A stretch of DNA of 40,900 bases from a virus, in IMG/VR virus record IMGVR_UViG_3300033146_002590, positions 1 through 40,900 of that record. One strand, given 5' to 3'. Position numbers and translations under genes: made by a program. The notes under the pieces are model-generated. The model made no database searches and had not been told where the DNA came from. It saw only the letters and a program-made list of their open reading frames with translations. Shown piece after piece: positions 7,373-16,787 of the stretch (position 1 is its first letter; every line of letters begins with the position of its first letter).

Positions 7373-9630
7373 TACCAAGCCCCCAGTAAAGGATTGTCTT
7401 CAATATAAGTGTATTTACATAATATTTTATTATTAGTCATCTGCATGCTCATTTTAAATAATGTCATATCATTAGATAAATAGTCAACACTTGATTTTTT
7501 AGTAAATAATTCAAAATCAAATCCACGTTCTGGAATACAATCGAGAGTTATTGCTCTCAAGTTAAATCCGAAAAATTCATATAGTCGTTTTGCTATAATT
7601 AAAGCTGAAGCCTTTGAATAACAAACTGGCAAATTAATGCTTACGGCTCGTTCTTCAGAATACAAAGTTTTTGATAAGTTTTCTTCATCTGTTTCTGGAT
7701 ATTGCATTGAATATAAATAATCTAAAGTTTCAGGGTCATAACCGTATTTAATATTAAATTTATTTGTTATTGTTAATTTCTCATTATACCGGTTGTCGCT
7801 ATTATCTAATAACGAATTAAAATTACTTGTGCCTCTTTCATGATCGCCAAGCCTTAATAATCCAAGGGCGATTGCCCCGCTATTCATTTGAAATAAAAAT
7901 CCCGGCAAATGACGAACAAACATTTCAACAATTTCAGAAATTAGTAAATTATCTGTTATGCTGAAATTGTATGTTTCACTACTTAACAAATCATGAATTC
8001 TATTAAATGAATAATGATCACTACTTACTGTAATATCTGTTCCGTAAATATCAATTAAATCAATAGATACTCCAGCATAATTATAAATTAACTCATATAA
8101 TATTTGGGCGATTGTTTTATTGTTAAAATTAACAGAAACGTAAAAAACAAGAACGTCTCCGGTTACAGGTGTTCCGCTCCAATCTGAACTTGCAATTTTG
8201 ATAGTAGAATCAGAAGAATCAGTTTCATCATAGAAATCTGTTGAGGTTGATCCGGCTTTTGTCGCCCCTGATTGAAATGTTACGGTATAATTAGTAAGAC
8301 TTGTAAAAGTTAATGTCCATGACCCAATATTCGCCCCAGAATAAACAGTAACATCAGCCAATGACCCAGAACCGGTTTGCGTTGTCCAATTATTTAAAGT
8401 TGATGTCAAATTTCCGTCAGAATCTATTTTTTTTGTTGGCTCATAGCTACTATCATAAATTGATATAATTTTATTAAAATACCCGGACAGAATATTTTCC
8501 AAAACAAGAACGGCTGTTCCGGTTTTAGACTTAAACATTTTCTTTATAAGCCCCTTATATTGCAAGATAGAACTTCTTTCGCTTCTCTGGAATGATTCAA
8601 TCGCACCCTCTGTATTTATAGTAATGTCAACTTGCTTGTCTAATATTAAATTGTTTGAAACTAAATCCCCAGTCTTAAACACAGTCATTCCAATGTCACT
8701 TGCAAAATTTAATTGTACTTTATCTGTTGCATGTGTAGATATTGATATAATATAAACGTCTTTAACATCACCTGAATCATTTACAAATCTTACTGAATTC
8801 CCAGCTTTAAAAATGTAAGCAGGGTTTGAATTTGTTAAATCTAATTTTGCAGTCGTAGTAGTTGCGTCTGCATATAATTTTACTATATTAAAAGAAAACA
8901 TTGAATTTTGCTTATCACCTAATAATGAAAAATTGTTATTACTGTTGAAAAACTCAACTTGCAATTCTTGCAAACTAAGGGCTGTAAATTCATGAGGAGT
9001 AAAATTCACCCCTTTTTTTATTGTAGACATTCCCTTAATATCATTAATTGAATCAAGATATATCACTTCTTCATTAAAATCTGTCATTTTTATAGTATAG
9101 CTTATATCTAAATATCCAGCATCTACGGCCCCTGATTCTATCATCCTTATATCTGGGTTATATTCATAAAAAATAAGTTCATTTATTTGGCTGGCCGTTT
9201 CTTCTCCAAGGGAATAAACTCTTTTTCTATTCCTTGACAGTAAACCCCAAAATAAAGTTTCATCAGTTCCGTCTTCTTGCTCTCTCACTATCTTCCACAC
9301 ACAAAACTTTATTATATTTTTATATACCCCGCCTGTTATTAAAACCTCTGTTGCGGATTCAAATAAACTATCTATTTTAGCTCTTGTCAAACCGGTATAT
9401 TCCCTAATGTTTAACTTGAAAACTTTTTGCTGGAAAAGGCTCCGGTTAATATCTACTGTTTCGCCCTGCGAATCAATTATTGTATCGTTATTGTCAGGAG
9501 CGATTACAGATAGGGCAATTTCTTCATAATCAAATTCAACATCATAATCTGAGTAATGTCTAAATGTAAATTCATCTGAAGCATACCAATAACCGCTATA
9601 TGCTAAAAGTTTTATTTTTGGTTTAATCAT
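7372..9630 (-). CDS. Large tail-tip / baseplate hub protein
   Basis: A 752-residue protein immediately downstream of the tape measure gene, the usual place for the distal tail or tail-associated (hub) protein. It is predicted mostly beta, with a Thr/Ser/Gly-rich segment at ~405-490 that could be an inserted carbohydrate-binding or Ig-like domain. No protease or lysozyme motif is visible. It overlaps the tape measure gene by 8 bases and the following gene by one. The specific family cannot be named without a profile search. Confidence 0.65.
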   Translation of the reverse strand: MIKPKIKLLAYSGYWYASDEFTFRHYSDYDVEFDYEEIALSVIAPDNNDTIIDSQGETVDINRSLFQQKVFKLNIREYTGLTRAKIDSLFESATEVLITGGVYKNIIKFCVWKIVREQEDGTDETLFWGLLSRNRKRVYSLGEETASQINELIFYEYNPDIRMIESGAVDAGYLDISYTIKMTDFNEEVIYLDSINDIKGMSTIKKGVNFTPHEFTALSLQELQVEFFNSNNNFSLLGDKQNSMFSFNIVKLYADATTTTAKLDLTNSNPAYIFKAGNSVRFVNDSGDVKDVYIISISTHATDKVQLNFASDIGMTVFKTGDLVSNNLILDKQVDITINTEGAIESFQRSERSSILQYKGLIKKMFKSKTGTAVLVLENILSGYFNKIISIYDSSYEPTKKIDSDGNLTSTLNNWTTQTGSGSLADVTVYSGANIGSWTLTFTSLTNYTVTFQSGATKAGSTSTDFYDETDSSDSTIKIASSDWSGTPVTGDVLVFYVSVNFNNKTIAQILYELIYNYAGVSIDLIDIYGTDITVSSDHYSFNRIHDLLSSETYNFSITDNLLISEIVEMFVRHLPGFLFQMNSGAIALGLLRLGDHERGTSNFNSLLDNSDNRYNEKLTITNKFNIKYGYDPETLDYLYSMQYPETDEENLSKTLYSEERAVSINLPVCYSKASALIIAKRLYEFFGFNLRAITLDCIPERGFDFELFTKKSSVDYLSNDMTLFKMSMQMTNNKILCKYTYIEDNPLLGAW

Positions 9631-12600
9631 ATATCCCTATCTTTTTCTGATAGTTCTGATTTTGTTCAATCCTCGGCTGTGCAATATCATCAACAAAAGA
9701 TACTGTTGTAATGGGTGATGGATCATTTATTATTACCGTCGGAGGCGTAACATTAATATTATTTATAGCCGGGGATTCTTTTCTTTGATAACTATTGGCA
9801 GATGATGGCTCTCTGTAACTGCCATAAATTTCACCGCTCGGCTGGTTGAGCGTTTTATATCTTACTGAAACAATTACTGTTTTATCTTTAATCTCAGACA
9901 TGGATAATTTGACCCTCTCCAATGCCAGTTCCGCTTCAGATGTTTTCGTTTTTACTGTAACAGTTTTAGTGACCGGTAATTGAATTTTTGGTAATTCGTT
10001 ACCAAATTTATCAACATCTTTTAATATTGGTGTTATCTCTATTGTTATCCCAGTCCCCAGCTTGTCCCATTCATCTCTTAATGCTTCTAACGATTTTATA
10101 GCATCTTTGTATGCCTGTGAATTTGGGTTTAGTTGCCCTAAATATGCTCGTTGTGCATTTATGGCTGATAATATTTGTTCATCGATAGTCGTTTTTGACG
10201 GATCAAGATTAAAATAAAGCATTTCATTAATGGCTTTACTTATTGCTTTTGAATTTGATTCAAAAGTATTCCTATTCCCGAATAAAGCCGACTCCATTAA
10301 AGACCATTTAAAAACAACAGTCTCTAATGATTCTGTCAAATTATCAAACATCCCTCCTATTAACTCGATATCACCATTAAGAGAGTCGAGCCCTTCACCA
10401 AAATTTTTAATATCGTTTGTTGCCTTTACAAATCCATCCCCAATTAAATGATTTAATTTATCTTTAGCGCGCTCCATTAAATCAGTTAATTGTTCCCACG
10501 AGTCAGTAATCCCTAATATTTCATATAATGATTCTATTTTTTCCTTGGCCTGTCCCCATTCGTAAGAATTTTTCTTCAAATGTCCCATCAATTCAAAAAG
10601 TTTACTTATTTGTGCCCTAATGGAACTCTCAGAAATAATTCCAAATTCATTCATATATCCGCTTAATTTGCCCCATTCTTTTTTGCCGACACCTGCTAAA
10701 TTAACCCATGCCCCGCCAACATCATTAAGGGCCATGATATAAGATTCAAAGCTAAGTCGTTTTTTCTCCAAATCTTTATGAATTTTGTCTGAAGTTTTCT
10801 TCCAGTTTTTCAGGGCAGCAGAAACTATAGTCACCACTGACCCAACTACATCACCATCAATTAAATTTTGAGTAGCTGATAATAGCCCGTCTAAACTTTC
10901 CGATGTTAGCCCTATAGCTTCTGATATTTCACCAAAAGCATAAACTCCGTCTGTCATTTCCTTATTTACTTTTTTCTGGATAGCTTCAAGCTCTTCTTGG
11001 CTCTGAACAAGATTGTCAGTCTTTATTTTCTGCTCTTCCATTTTAACGGTAACTTTTTCCATCTCAGTTCTAATTTCTGGGAGAATTTTATTACCGGCCT
11101 CAAACTTGTCCATATAATTTTGTACTTCTTTTGCAGTTGGATCAATTTCTGTTTTCAGTTCTGTAATTTTATCTGTCAATCCTTTTGTAGCCAAAGCATC
11201 CCCTTTGGCCAAAGGTAACATTTTTTCATATTTTGCAATTAAATCTTTTACTGATTTAGTTGTTTTTATTCCAGCGTCAGAAAGTAATTTATTGTTATCT
11301 GCTAATTTCTTGGCCTTAAATGCTGCCCGGTCAAAATCAATTGCAACGGCAGGAATAATTTTCCCTGAAGAATTACTATAAGCTTTTAATTGTGCTTCTG
11401 TTTTGATTATGGCTTCCTTCACTGTTATCCATTTGCCGTTATATTTTACAAGTTCATCGCCACCCTTTTTCCTTAATTCTTCTAAATTAGTAACAGCATT
11501 TTTCATTAAAGTTTCTGCTTGCATCTGAACTTTATTTGTAAGCTCGATTGAATCATGCAATTGGTCTAATGATTCCCCCCAAACGTTCATTGCATCATTA
11601 ACTAATTTAACGGCTGTATATATTGCCGTTATTGCAATCAAAAATAATCCAAATGAAGCCCCAAGCGATACAACCGCAGCTTTTAACCCGGCAAAATATC
11701 CAGCCATTTTAAGCCCTATCAATGCAGCATTAACAGCTGTCCAGGTTTTCCAAACACCGATTAATAATCCAACCGGAACCAATATAGCGGCAATTGTTTT
11801 CAATATACTTTTAAGTAGCCCTGGATGTTTAGCAAATAATGAAGTAAGACTTTTAAGCATAGGAAGAACTTCATTACCCATTTCAACAAAAGCAACATGT
11901 AATTGATTTTTTATTATTGTCGCTTGTGCCGCAAGGGTTGAGTTTTGTTTATCAAAAGCTTTTTGCATTTCCTTTGTAGAATCTGAGACAGCTGTTAAGG
12001 TTTTTTTATATCCCGCCCAGTTATTTGTAATGCTCTTAATGGCCTTACTCGATCTTGTATTTAGCTTTAAATTGCGTAATGTTAAATCTCTTGTTTCGGT
12101 GCTTAATCCACTCAAGGATTTATTAAGATCGCCCATTATGTCCAGCATGCCCCGAAATTCACCTTTGTCATAAAGATTAACTCCGGCTTCTTTCCATTTA
12201 TCAGCATGTTCAGTCATTGAGTCGAACGCTCTTGCTAAGAACGTTGAGGCTTGCTGTGCCCCTATTCCAGATTTAGTAATATGTGCTAAAGTTCCAGCTA
12301 CTTCTTTAAATGGTATTTTTAAAGAGGCTGCGGCAGGAAGAACGGCACCCAAAGAACTTGCAAGCTGTTCATAAGTTAAAACTCCTTTTTTAACAGTAGC
12401 AAATTGGATGTCATATATATCATTTAGTTCTGATATATCTCCGCCGTAAGCATTAACTACAGACATCCCAGCATTAACGGCAGTTTCTACGGATGTTAAT
12501 CCGGCAGAAGCAGCCATTGCAGCAGACTTTAACGCAACTAATTCTTTACCGGCAGGGGCGCCAGCACTTACCAAATCATATAAACCTTTAGTCAATGATC

Positions 12601-12898
12601 CAATTGCAACCGGAGTACTTGAGGCAATTTCCAAGACTCCGGTATTTAATTTATCAAAGGCTTTGGTTGATCCCTCCAATAGCGTATTAACGTTTGCCAT
12701 TTCTTTTTCAAATTTTGCAGCAGCGATAACGGCGGTAGCACCAAGAGCAACACCAATTAAACTAACAGCAGTTAACATTTGGTTCATTTTGGCAGATGAT
12801 TGCAAAACCTGTGCATCCATAGCTTTCATTTTACCTATAAATGCTTTATCTCCAAAAACTCCAATATGTGCAACTATATCATTTACGCCAAAGGCCAT
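9623..12898 (-). CDS. Tail tape measure protein
   Basis: A 1091-residue protein and the longest gene in the window. Residues ~80-270 match the conserved N-terminal part of phage tape measure proteins (FEKEMANVNTLLEGS near 63-77, PVAIGSLTKGLYDLVSAGAP, then a KSGIGAQQASTFLARAF stretch). Hydrophobic segments lie at ~40-60, ~365-385 and ~408-432. Long helical, heptad-rich regions follow. The usual rule of about 0.15 nm per residue predicts a tail near 160 nm. It directly follows the G/GT chaperone frameshift unit. AGGGAAATAAT precedes the ATG. Confidence 0.93.
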   Translation of the reverse strand: MAFGVNDIVAHIGVFGDKAFIGKMKAMDAQVLQSSAKMNQMLTAVSLIGVALGATAVIAAAKFEKEMANVNTLLEGSTKAFDKLNTGVLEIASSTPVAIGSLTKGLYDLVSAGAPAGKELVALKSAAMAASAGLTSVETAVNAGMSVVNAYGGDISELNDIYDIQFATVKKGVLTYEQLASSLGAVLPAAASLKIPFKEVAGTLAHITKSGIGAQQASTFLARAFDSMTEHADKWKEAGVNLYDKGEFRGMLDIMGDLNKSLSGLSTETRDLTLRNLKLNTRSSKAIKSITNNWAGYKKTLTAVSDSTKEMQKAFDKQNSTLAAQATIIKNQLHVAFVEMGNEVLPMLKSLTSLFAKHPGLLKSILKTIAAILVPVGLLIGVWKTWTAVNAALIGLKMAGYFAGLKAAVVSLGASFGLFLIAITAIYTAVKLVNDAMNVWGESLDQLHDSIELTNKVQMQAETLMKNAVTNLEELRKKGGDELVKYNGKWITVKEAIIKTEAQLKAYSNSSGKIIPAVAIDFDRAAFKAKKLADNNKLLSDAGIKTTKSVKDLIAKYEKMLPLAKGDALATKGLTDKITELKTEIDPTAKEVQNYMDKFEAGNKILPEIRTEMEKVTVKMEEQKIKTDNLVQSQEELEAIQKKVNKEMTDGVYAFGEISEAIGLTSESLDGLLSATQNLIDGDVVGSVVTIVSAALKNWKKTSDKIHKDLEKKRLSFESYIMALNDVGGAWVNLAGVGKKEWGKLSGYMNEFGIISESSIRAQISKLFELMGHLKKNSYEWGQAKEKIESLYEILGITDSWEQLTDLMERAKDKLNHLIGDGFVKATNDIKNFGEGLDSLNGDIELIGGMFDNLTESLETVVFKWSLMESALFGNRNTFESNSKAISKAINEMLYFNLDPSKTTIDEQILSAINAQRAYLGQLNPNSQAYKDAIKSLEALRDEWDKLGTGITIEITPILKDVDKFGNELPKIQLPVTKTVTVKTKTSEAELALERVKLSMSEIKDKTVIVSVRYKTLNQPSGEIYGSYREPSSANSYQRKESPAINNINVTPPTVIINDPSPITTVSFVDDIAQPRIEQNQNYQKKIGIYD

Positions 12899-12899
12899 A

Positions 12900-13274
12900 T
12901 TATTTCCCTAAAATAACTTTCTTTGATGTTCCGGGGATAGGCAGGACTTGTTGTTTTCTAAAGAGTTTGCCAGTACTGTCATTTTTCTTATATAACTTAT
13001 CCATATTCAATATAGGTTTTTTCAGTACACTATTCATTCCACCAACTAAACAAGCGTTCCCAACTCTATCAGCAATTTTTACTAAATTACTTTCAAGATA
13101 TTCAGCAATAAAATCTATCGGCTGTTTTATTTCTGCTAATATTCCAGAATACAATTGTTTTAAAAAATCATCTTGCATTATGCCGTTTACCTCTTCCCCT
13201 GTTGGTAATAGTCCAAAAGATAACCCTATTTTAAATCTTAAAACATAATCAGGTAAATCCCCGGACTTTATCAG
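12900..13274 (-). CDS. T part of tail assembly chaperone GT (made by -1 frameshift)
   Basis: The open frame runs from the codon after the slippery site (CTG at 13274-13272) to a stop at 12900, adding 124 residues to protein G. Its frame has no good start at its upstream end: the stretch 13179-13274 is open and coding-like but begins without ATG/GTG/TTG. This is what a lambda gpT-type extension looks like. An internal ATG at 13178 could give only a 92-residue fragment. The fusion would be about 308 residues and would load onto the tape measure protein encoded next. No enzymatic motif is visible. Confidence 0.75.
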   Translation of the reverse strand: MIKSGDLPDYVLRFKIGLSFGLLPTGEEVNGIMQDDFLKQLYSGILAEIKQPIDFIAEYLESNLVKIADRVGNACLVGGMNSVLKKPILNMDKLYKKNDSTGKLFRKQQVLPIPGTSKKVILGK

Positions 13275-13825
13275 TTTTTTACTGCTTCCCCTAATTCATC
13301 TACTTTATTCTGTAATTCTGTGAATTTGGTTGTGATGATTCCGGTCAGGTCAGTATTGTTTTTCATTAATTTAGTAAAAGCTTTTGCATCCTGTGAACCG
13401 GGTTCAAAAGCTCTTTTGTCTGTTTCCGGGTCAATCAAAAATGTAGGAATAATTTCTTGAATAGCATAAATTGTTGACATTTCACCGGCCAGTCTTTCGG
13501 CTTCTGTTTTAGGCGCAGACAGGGCATCTTCATCTAAAATACTTTTTACTTTTTCTTTCGCGTTTGGCTTGCCGGCAAACTGTTTTTTCAGTGCCTTTTC
13601 ACGATCCACAAGGTATTGATTCCATTTGGTCAAATTTGCATCAACCTTATCAAGCCCAAGAGCAGTATATTTCTTAATTAATAATATTTTGGTAATAGCA
13701 ATTTGCTCCTGTATTGCCATTAAGTCAATATTCCGTAATCTTACCGGTATTCCATAAACTTCAAAATCAACTACGATATGTCTTTCTTTTTCTGCATCCC
13801 GAAATTTCTGCATCATACTTTTCAT
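13271..13825 (-). CDS. Tail assembly chaperone G
   Basis: A 184-residue, charged, mainly helical protein encoded just before the tape measure gene, the standard place of the lambda gpG-type tail chaperone. Its last codons are GTA AAA AAC followed by TGA, which embeds the classic -1 slippery heptamer A AAA AAC (13274-13280). A slip there bypasses the stop and continues into the 12900-13274 frame. Two overlapping chaperones (G and GT) in a fixed ratio are the known outcome in siphoviruses. It follows the upstream gene after 2 bases. Confidence 0.8.
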   Translation of the reverse strand: MKSMMQKFRDAEKERHIVVDFEVYGIPVRLRNIDLMAIQEQIAITKILLIKKYTALGLDKVDANLTKWNQYLVDREKALKKQFAGKPNAKEKVKSILDEDALSAPKTEAERLAGEMSTIYAIQEIIPTFLIDPETDKRAFEPGSQDAKAFTKLMKNNTDLTGIITTKFTELQNKVDELGEAVKN

Positions 13826-13827
13826 TT

Positions 13828-14154
13828 TTACGCCTCTCTTTTTTTCTGGTTTTCTTCGTCTATTTTTACAAAAAATCCCTTTTCGCCGTGCTTTACTATC
13901 TTAATAGCTTGTTCAAGGGACATTACACTAGAGCCATATTCAGAAACAAGCGGGGCTGATATTTCTTCCCCGCTTTGTTTCTTCCAAGTAATGTATAATT
14001 CTTCGGCAGGAATTACCACCGAATCCTTTTTAAACTCAGCTGCAACATAAGGTTTCCCGCCGCTTGGGGGGACATGATAAACCAACCTTGCCGGCTCAGT
14101 TCCGACCAAGCATAAATTCGCAGCTACTTCAATAATTCTTGATTTCTCTATCAT
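13828..14154 (-). CDS. Hypothetical protein between tail tube and chaperone genes
   Basis: A 108-residue protein of unknown family. The N-terminal part (RIIEVAANLCLVGTEPARLVYHV) is mixed and the C-terminus is charged and helical. It lies between the tail tube and chaperone genes, so it is probably a tail assembly factor. The next gene follows after 2 bases. Confidence 0.6.
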   Translation of the reverse strand: MIEKSRIIEVAANLCLVGTEPARLVYHVPPSGGKPYVAAEFKKDSVVIPAEELYITWKKQSGEEISAPLVSEYGSSVMSLEQAIKIVKHGEKGFFVKIDEENQKKREA

Positions 14155-14168
14155 CTTTTTTTTATTCC

Positions 14169-14969
14169 TTATACTGTTATATCATAAGCGTACAATACTT
14201 GTACAACTGTTCCAGAAGCCGGGGCAGATGTAGCCGTAAGCGTTGTCCCTGACAGGCTAAATCCACTGGTTTGGATAGTCCCTTCTGAAGCTGTGGAGAC
14301 TTTCTTTTTGATATAAATAAAATCATCAAAATATAAATGATCCCATGTTGAGGCGGTTGTTAGATTAAGCGGGGTATTTGTAAGCGTAAAAGCGGTTGTA
14401 CTTCCATCGCCTGTAAATTGTTCATAACATATCGCTGCATCTGCACATAAAAACCCCGGTGCTATTTGGGTTTTCAATGGTAAAGTAATATTTTCGCTTT
14501 CCAAAGTTTGAGAAAATGGAATACTTCCGATTTTTGCATCAGGAATAATCAAAGACATCAAATGCTCATCATTATCCTGCGCTCTAATCAAAGCTTCAAT
14601 GATTACATCAGGATAATCATCTTGTTTAACCATAGGCAAAAACGCATCATTCGATTTATTGAATGTTACTCCACGTATTGCCGCTAACTGATTTTGAACT
14701 TCTCCGGGCAAGAATTCAAGGTCCACACCCCACTCATAGCCAATTTCAACATTTCTGCTTTTATTCCCACCGCCCATTTGCAAAACTTTTGCTGAAAGTT
14801 CTACATCCGGATCTCCTATACTATACCCTTGCAATCCTTCTAAGTCGTCACTTGCAACAACTTGCGGGGTTGTTGCGGCTTCACATTTATAAATTCTAAC
14901 ATCCGTAAACCGGCCGTATACTTCGGCATTCTCGCCCGGGGCTCCTAATTGAGTTCCTATTGAAGACAT
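14169..14969 (-). CDS. Major tail tube protein (putative)
   Basis: A 266-residue beta-rich protein without Cys-rich or enzymatic motifs, lying between the tail terminator-like gene and the chaperone/tape measure genes, the expected position of the major tail tube protein. The first ~185 residues would be the tube fold. The C-terminal ~80 residues (from about FTGDGSTTAFTLTN to ASGTVVQVLYAYD) resemble a decorative beta-sandwich domain common at the C-termini of phage surface proteins. AGGAGG precedes the start. Assignment rests on order and size. Confidence 0.72.
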   Translation of the reverse strand: MSSIGTQLGAPGENAEVYGRFTDVRIYKCEAATTPQVVASDDLEGLQGYSIGDPDVELSAKVLQMGGGNKSRNVEIGYEWGVDLEFLPGEVQNQLAAIRGVTFNKSNDAFLPMVKQDDYPDVIIEALIRAQDNDEHLMSLIIPDAKIGSIPFSQTLESENITLPLKTQIAPGFLCADAAICYEQFTGDGSTTAFTLTNTPLNLTTASTWDHLYFDDFIYIKKKVSTASEGTIQTSGFSLSGTTLTATSAPASGTVVQVLYAYDITV

Positions 14970-14981
14970 ATAAAGTCCTCC

Positions 14982-15467
14982 TTATGCTGTTAAATGTAAT
15001 TGTACTTCCAATCTATAGTCATCATTTTCGTCTGTTGGAATAGTCCTAACACTAGATATACTTTTTAACATTATGCCCTGTGCCTTTAGAGTTGTATCAG
15101 AATATTCAACCCCGCCTATTTCAACATTAAATTCTTTTTTATATAAATTGTATTTATTTTGGACTAAATTAATTAATTCAGATAACCATTCCTGTGCCTC
15201 TCCTCGATCACCCATATCGAGATTCACCCAAAAGCCAACCTGAACGATCCACGAATTTAATTTTTGCCCTGCCATTTGTTCTACTGATTCACCGGATAAA
15301 ATAGGCTCTTCGATATACATAAAAACTTTATTCTGTGCTTCTATTATTTCTGTATTCGGAAAACCATAAACCACACTCCAATTGCTCCACGGTAAAGTAG
15401 TTGTTAATGATGCAAACAACTCATATAAAATTGTCTGAATGTCTCCTATATTATTATCTCTTATCAT
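14982..15467 (-). CDS. Tail terminator / tail completion protein (putative)
   Basis: A 161-residue protein with the layout of small tail terminators: an N-terminal helix (MIRDNNIGDIQTILYELFASL), a short beta strand with …VYGFPNTE, then alternating strands ending in LEVQLHLTA. It sits between the gp10-like neck protein and the tail tube gene and overlaps the neck gene by 4 bases. Fold and order support the call; no catalytic motif is expected. Confidence 0.65.
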   Translation of the reverse strand: MIRDNNIGDIQTILYELFASLTTTLPWSNWSVVYGFPNTEIIEAQNKVFMYIEEPILSGESVEQMAGQKLNSWIVQVGFWVNLDMGDRGEAQEWLSELINLVQNKYNLYKKEFNVEIGGVEYSDTTLKAQGIMLKSISSVRTIPTDENDDYRLEVQLHLTA

Positions 15468-15898
15468 TTTAAACCTATTCTTCTAAGTTTAATTTTAATA
15501 TTTCTTTCAAGATCGTGTTGCATTTTATACCCATACATGGTTTTTACATTTCCTATAAATCGCCTCGGCTCTCTGCTTCTATTTCCGTCATGTACTAATT
15601 TATTATATGGGGCAATATTGCTATCACTATAAACTGCATGGTAAAAACTATAAACAATTTGTCTTTTGATCGATCTTACTAAATTTTTCTCTCTTCTCGG
15701 TATTGGCATTTTCCCAATAGCCGGATTGTTTGTATCTTTAACATTTATACTCGGGCCAGAACAATTTTTAACAGTTTCCCTTAAATAAAAATCACTCGTG
15801 ATTTTTACTTCTGAACCAACAATAGGGCGCAATTCCCGCATTATTTTATTAATCTTCAACCGCCATTTTACGGTTGAAACATAAGATTTCTTATTCAT
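15464..15898 (-). CDS. HK97 gp10-like neck protein (putative)
   Basis: A 144-residue basic protein starting MNKKSYVSTVKWRLK. The start at 15898 is inferred because the upstream 33 residues of the open frame overlap the preceding gene, and this ATG overlaps that gene's stop region. The helical basic N-terminus and Arg/Lys-rich end are typical of HK97 gp10-type head-tail joining proteins. Position between the head-closure and terminator genes agrees. Confidence 0.6.
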   Translation of the reverse strand: MNKKSYVSTVKWRLKINKIMRELRPIVGSEVKITSDFYLRETVKNCSGPSINVKDTNNPAIGKMPIPRREKNLVRSIKRQIVYSFYHAVYSDSNIAPYNKLVHDGNRSREPRRFIGNVKTMYGYKMQHDLERNIKIKLRRIGLK

Positions 15899-16364
15899 AT
15901 TGCACCAATAGAGCTTCTTGCCCAGTATTGTAAACATTAGAAACATGTCTAACTTTAAAACTCTTGCCATCATAGATAAGTTTACTTTGATATTCAATCA
16001 AAGATGACAAACTGTAAAATTCTAATGTATCTGTATCGATTGATCCTACCAAATAATAACTGTTGCTTTTTATCCTTCCAATTTCAGCAACTATTTCCTT
16101 ACTTAATTTCATGATTGAAGTATTATCAATAGGGATTATTATTGCCTTCAAATTTACCGTCGTAGTAATTCTTCCAGCAACTAATAAACCAGTCCCCCCA
16201 CAATCCGGAACGTTTTTTCCGGGGTTAGGATTTCTGTGCCATACCGGAGAATATCCTTTTCCTCTGTAGTCCCAGCAACCGCATTTAGTACCAGTATAAA
16301 TTTCAAGTACACAAGTATCGCCTGTTCTGTACAAATTTTGCATATACCTGTCTTTATCACTCAT
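15891..16364 (-). CDS. Head closure/stopper-like protein (putative)
   Basis: A 157-residue protein beginning MSDKDRYMQNLYRTGD. It has CGCWDYRGKGYSPVW and a later DCGG, possibly a small metal site. The beta-rich C-terminal half (KAIIIPIDNTS, SIDTDTLEFYSL) resembles head-closure proteins. The start at 16364 is used because the longer ATG at 16397 lies deep inside the upstream gene, whereas this one overlaps the upstream stop by only 8 bases. Function inferred from position in the connector block. Confidence 0.58.
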   Translation of the reverse strand: MSDKDRYMQNLYRTGDTCVLEIYTGTKCGCWDYRGKGYSPVWHRNPNPGKNVPDCGGTGLLVAGRITTTVNLKAIIIPIDNTSIMKLSKEIVAEIGRIKSNSYYLVGSIDTDTLEFYSLSSLIEYQSKLIYDGKSFKVRHVSNVYNTGQEALLVQYE

Positions 16365-16785
16365 TTCTAACCCATGACATACTTGTGCTGTTTCCATAAT
16401 CAGGCCCTGTTGCTTCGCCTACATAAAAACTAAACTTTTTATACCCTGCGGTACTCATAGCGTCTTTTACCTCCCGCTTAAGTTCCTTAATCGTAACTTT
16501 CTTTAGTTCCGCTGGGATATATTTCGGATCTATTACACTTGTTTTTGTTAATTGTACCGGGGCGGAGGAAACAACAGTTAAACTTGTATGTGCAATCTTT
16601 GCCGCCTTAATACAAGCCTCTTCATCTGTAGTCAAAACAGCACTTGCCCCGATATTTATATTTGCCCAAGCATCAGTATGAGGTATAAAACTTGCAGAGT
16701 TTAATGTATTATCTGATAAATCTAAAACAGTTAATGACCGAAGTCTAAATCTTATCTCTGCGGGGGTTATTAATGGCAACGCCAT
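16357..16785 (-). CDS. Head-tail connector/adaptor protein (putative)
   Basis: A 142-residue protein with the look of gp6/gp15-type adaptors: a short N-terminal helix (LITPAEIRFRLRSL), helical segments around TTDEEACIKAAKIAHTSL, and a C-terminal beta hairpin. It is the first of four consecutive connector-sized genes downstream of the capsid block. It ends overlapping the next gene by 8 bases. Confidence 0.62.
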   Translation of the reverse strand: MALPLITPAEIRFRLRSLTVLDLSDNTLNSASFIPHTDAWANINIGASAVLTTDEEACIKAAKIAHTSLTVVSSAPVQLTKTSVIDPKYIPAELKKVTIKELKREVKDAMSTAGYKKFSFYVGEATGPDYGNSTSMSWVRNE

Positions 16786-16787
16786 GA

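Noticed and set aside
12841-13248. Plus-strand 135-codon frame opposite the chaperone region
   Set aside because: Antisense to the GT frame, which is supported by the slippery site and gene order.
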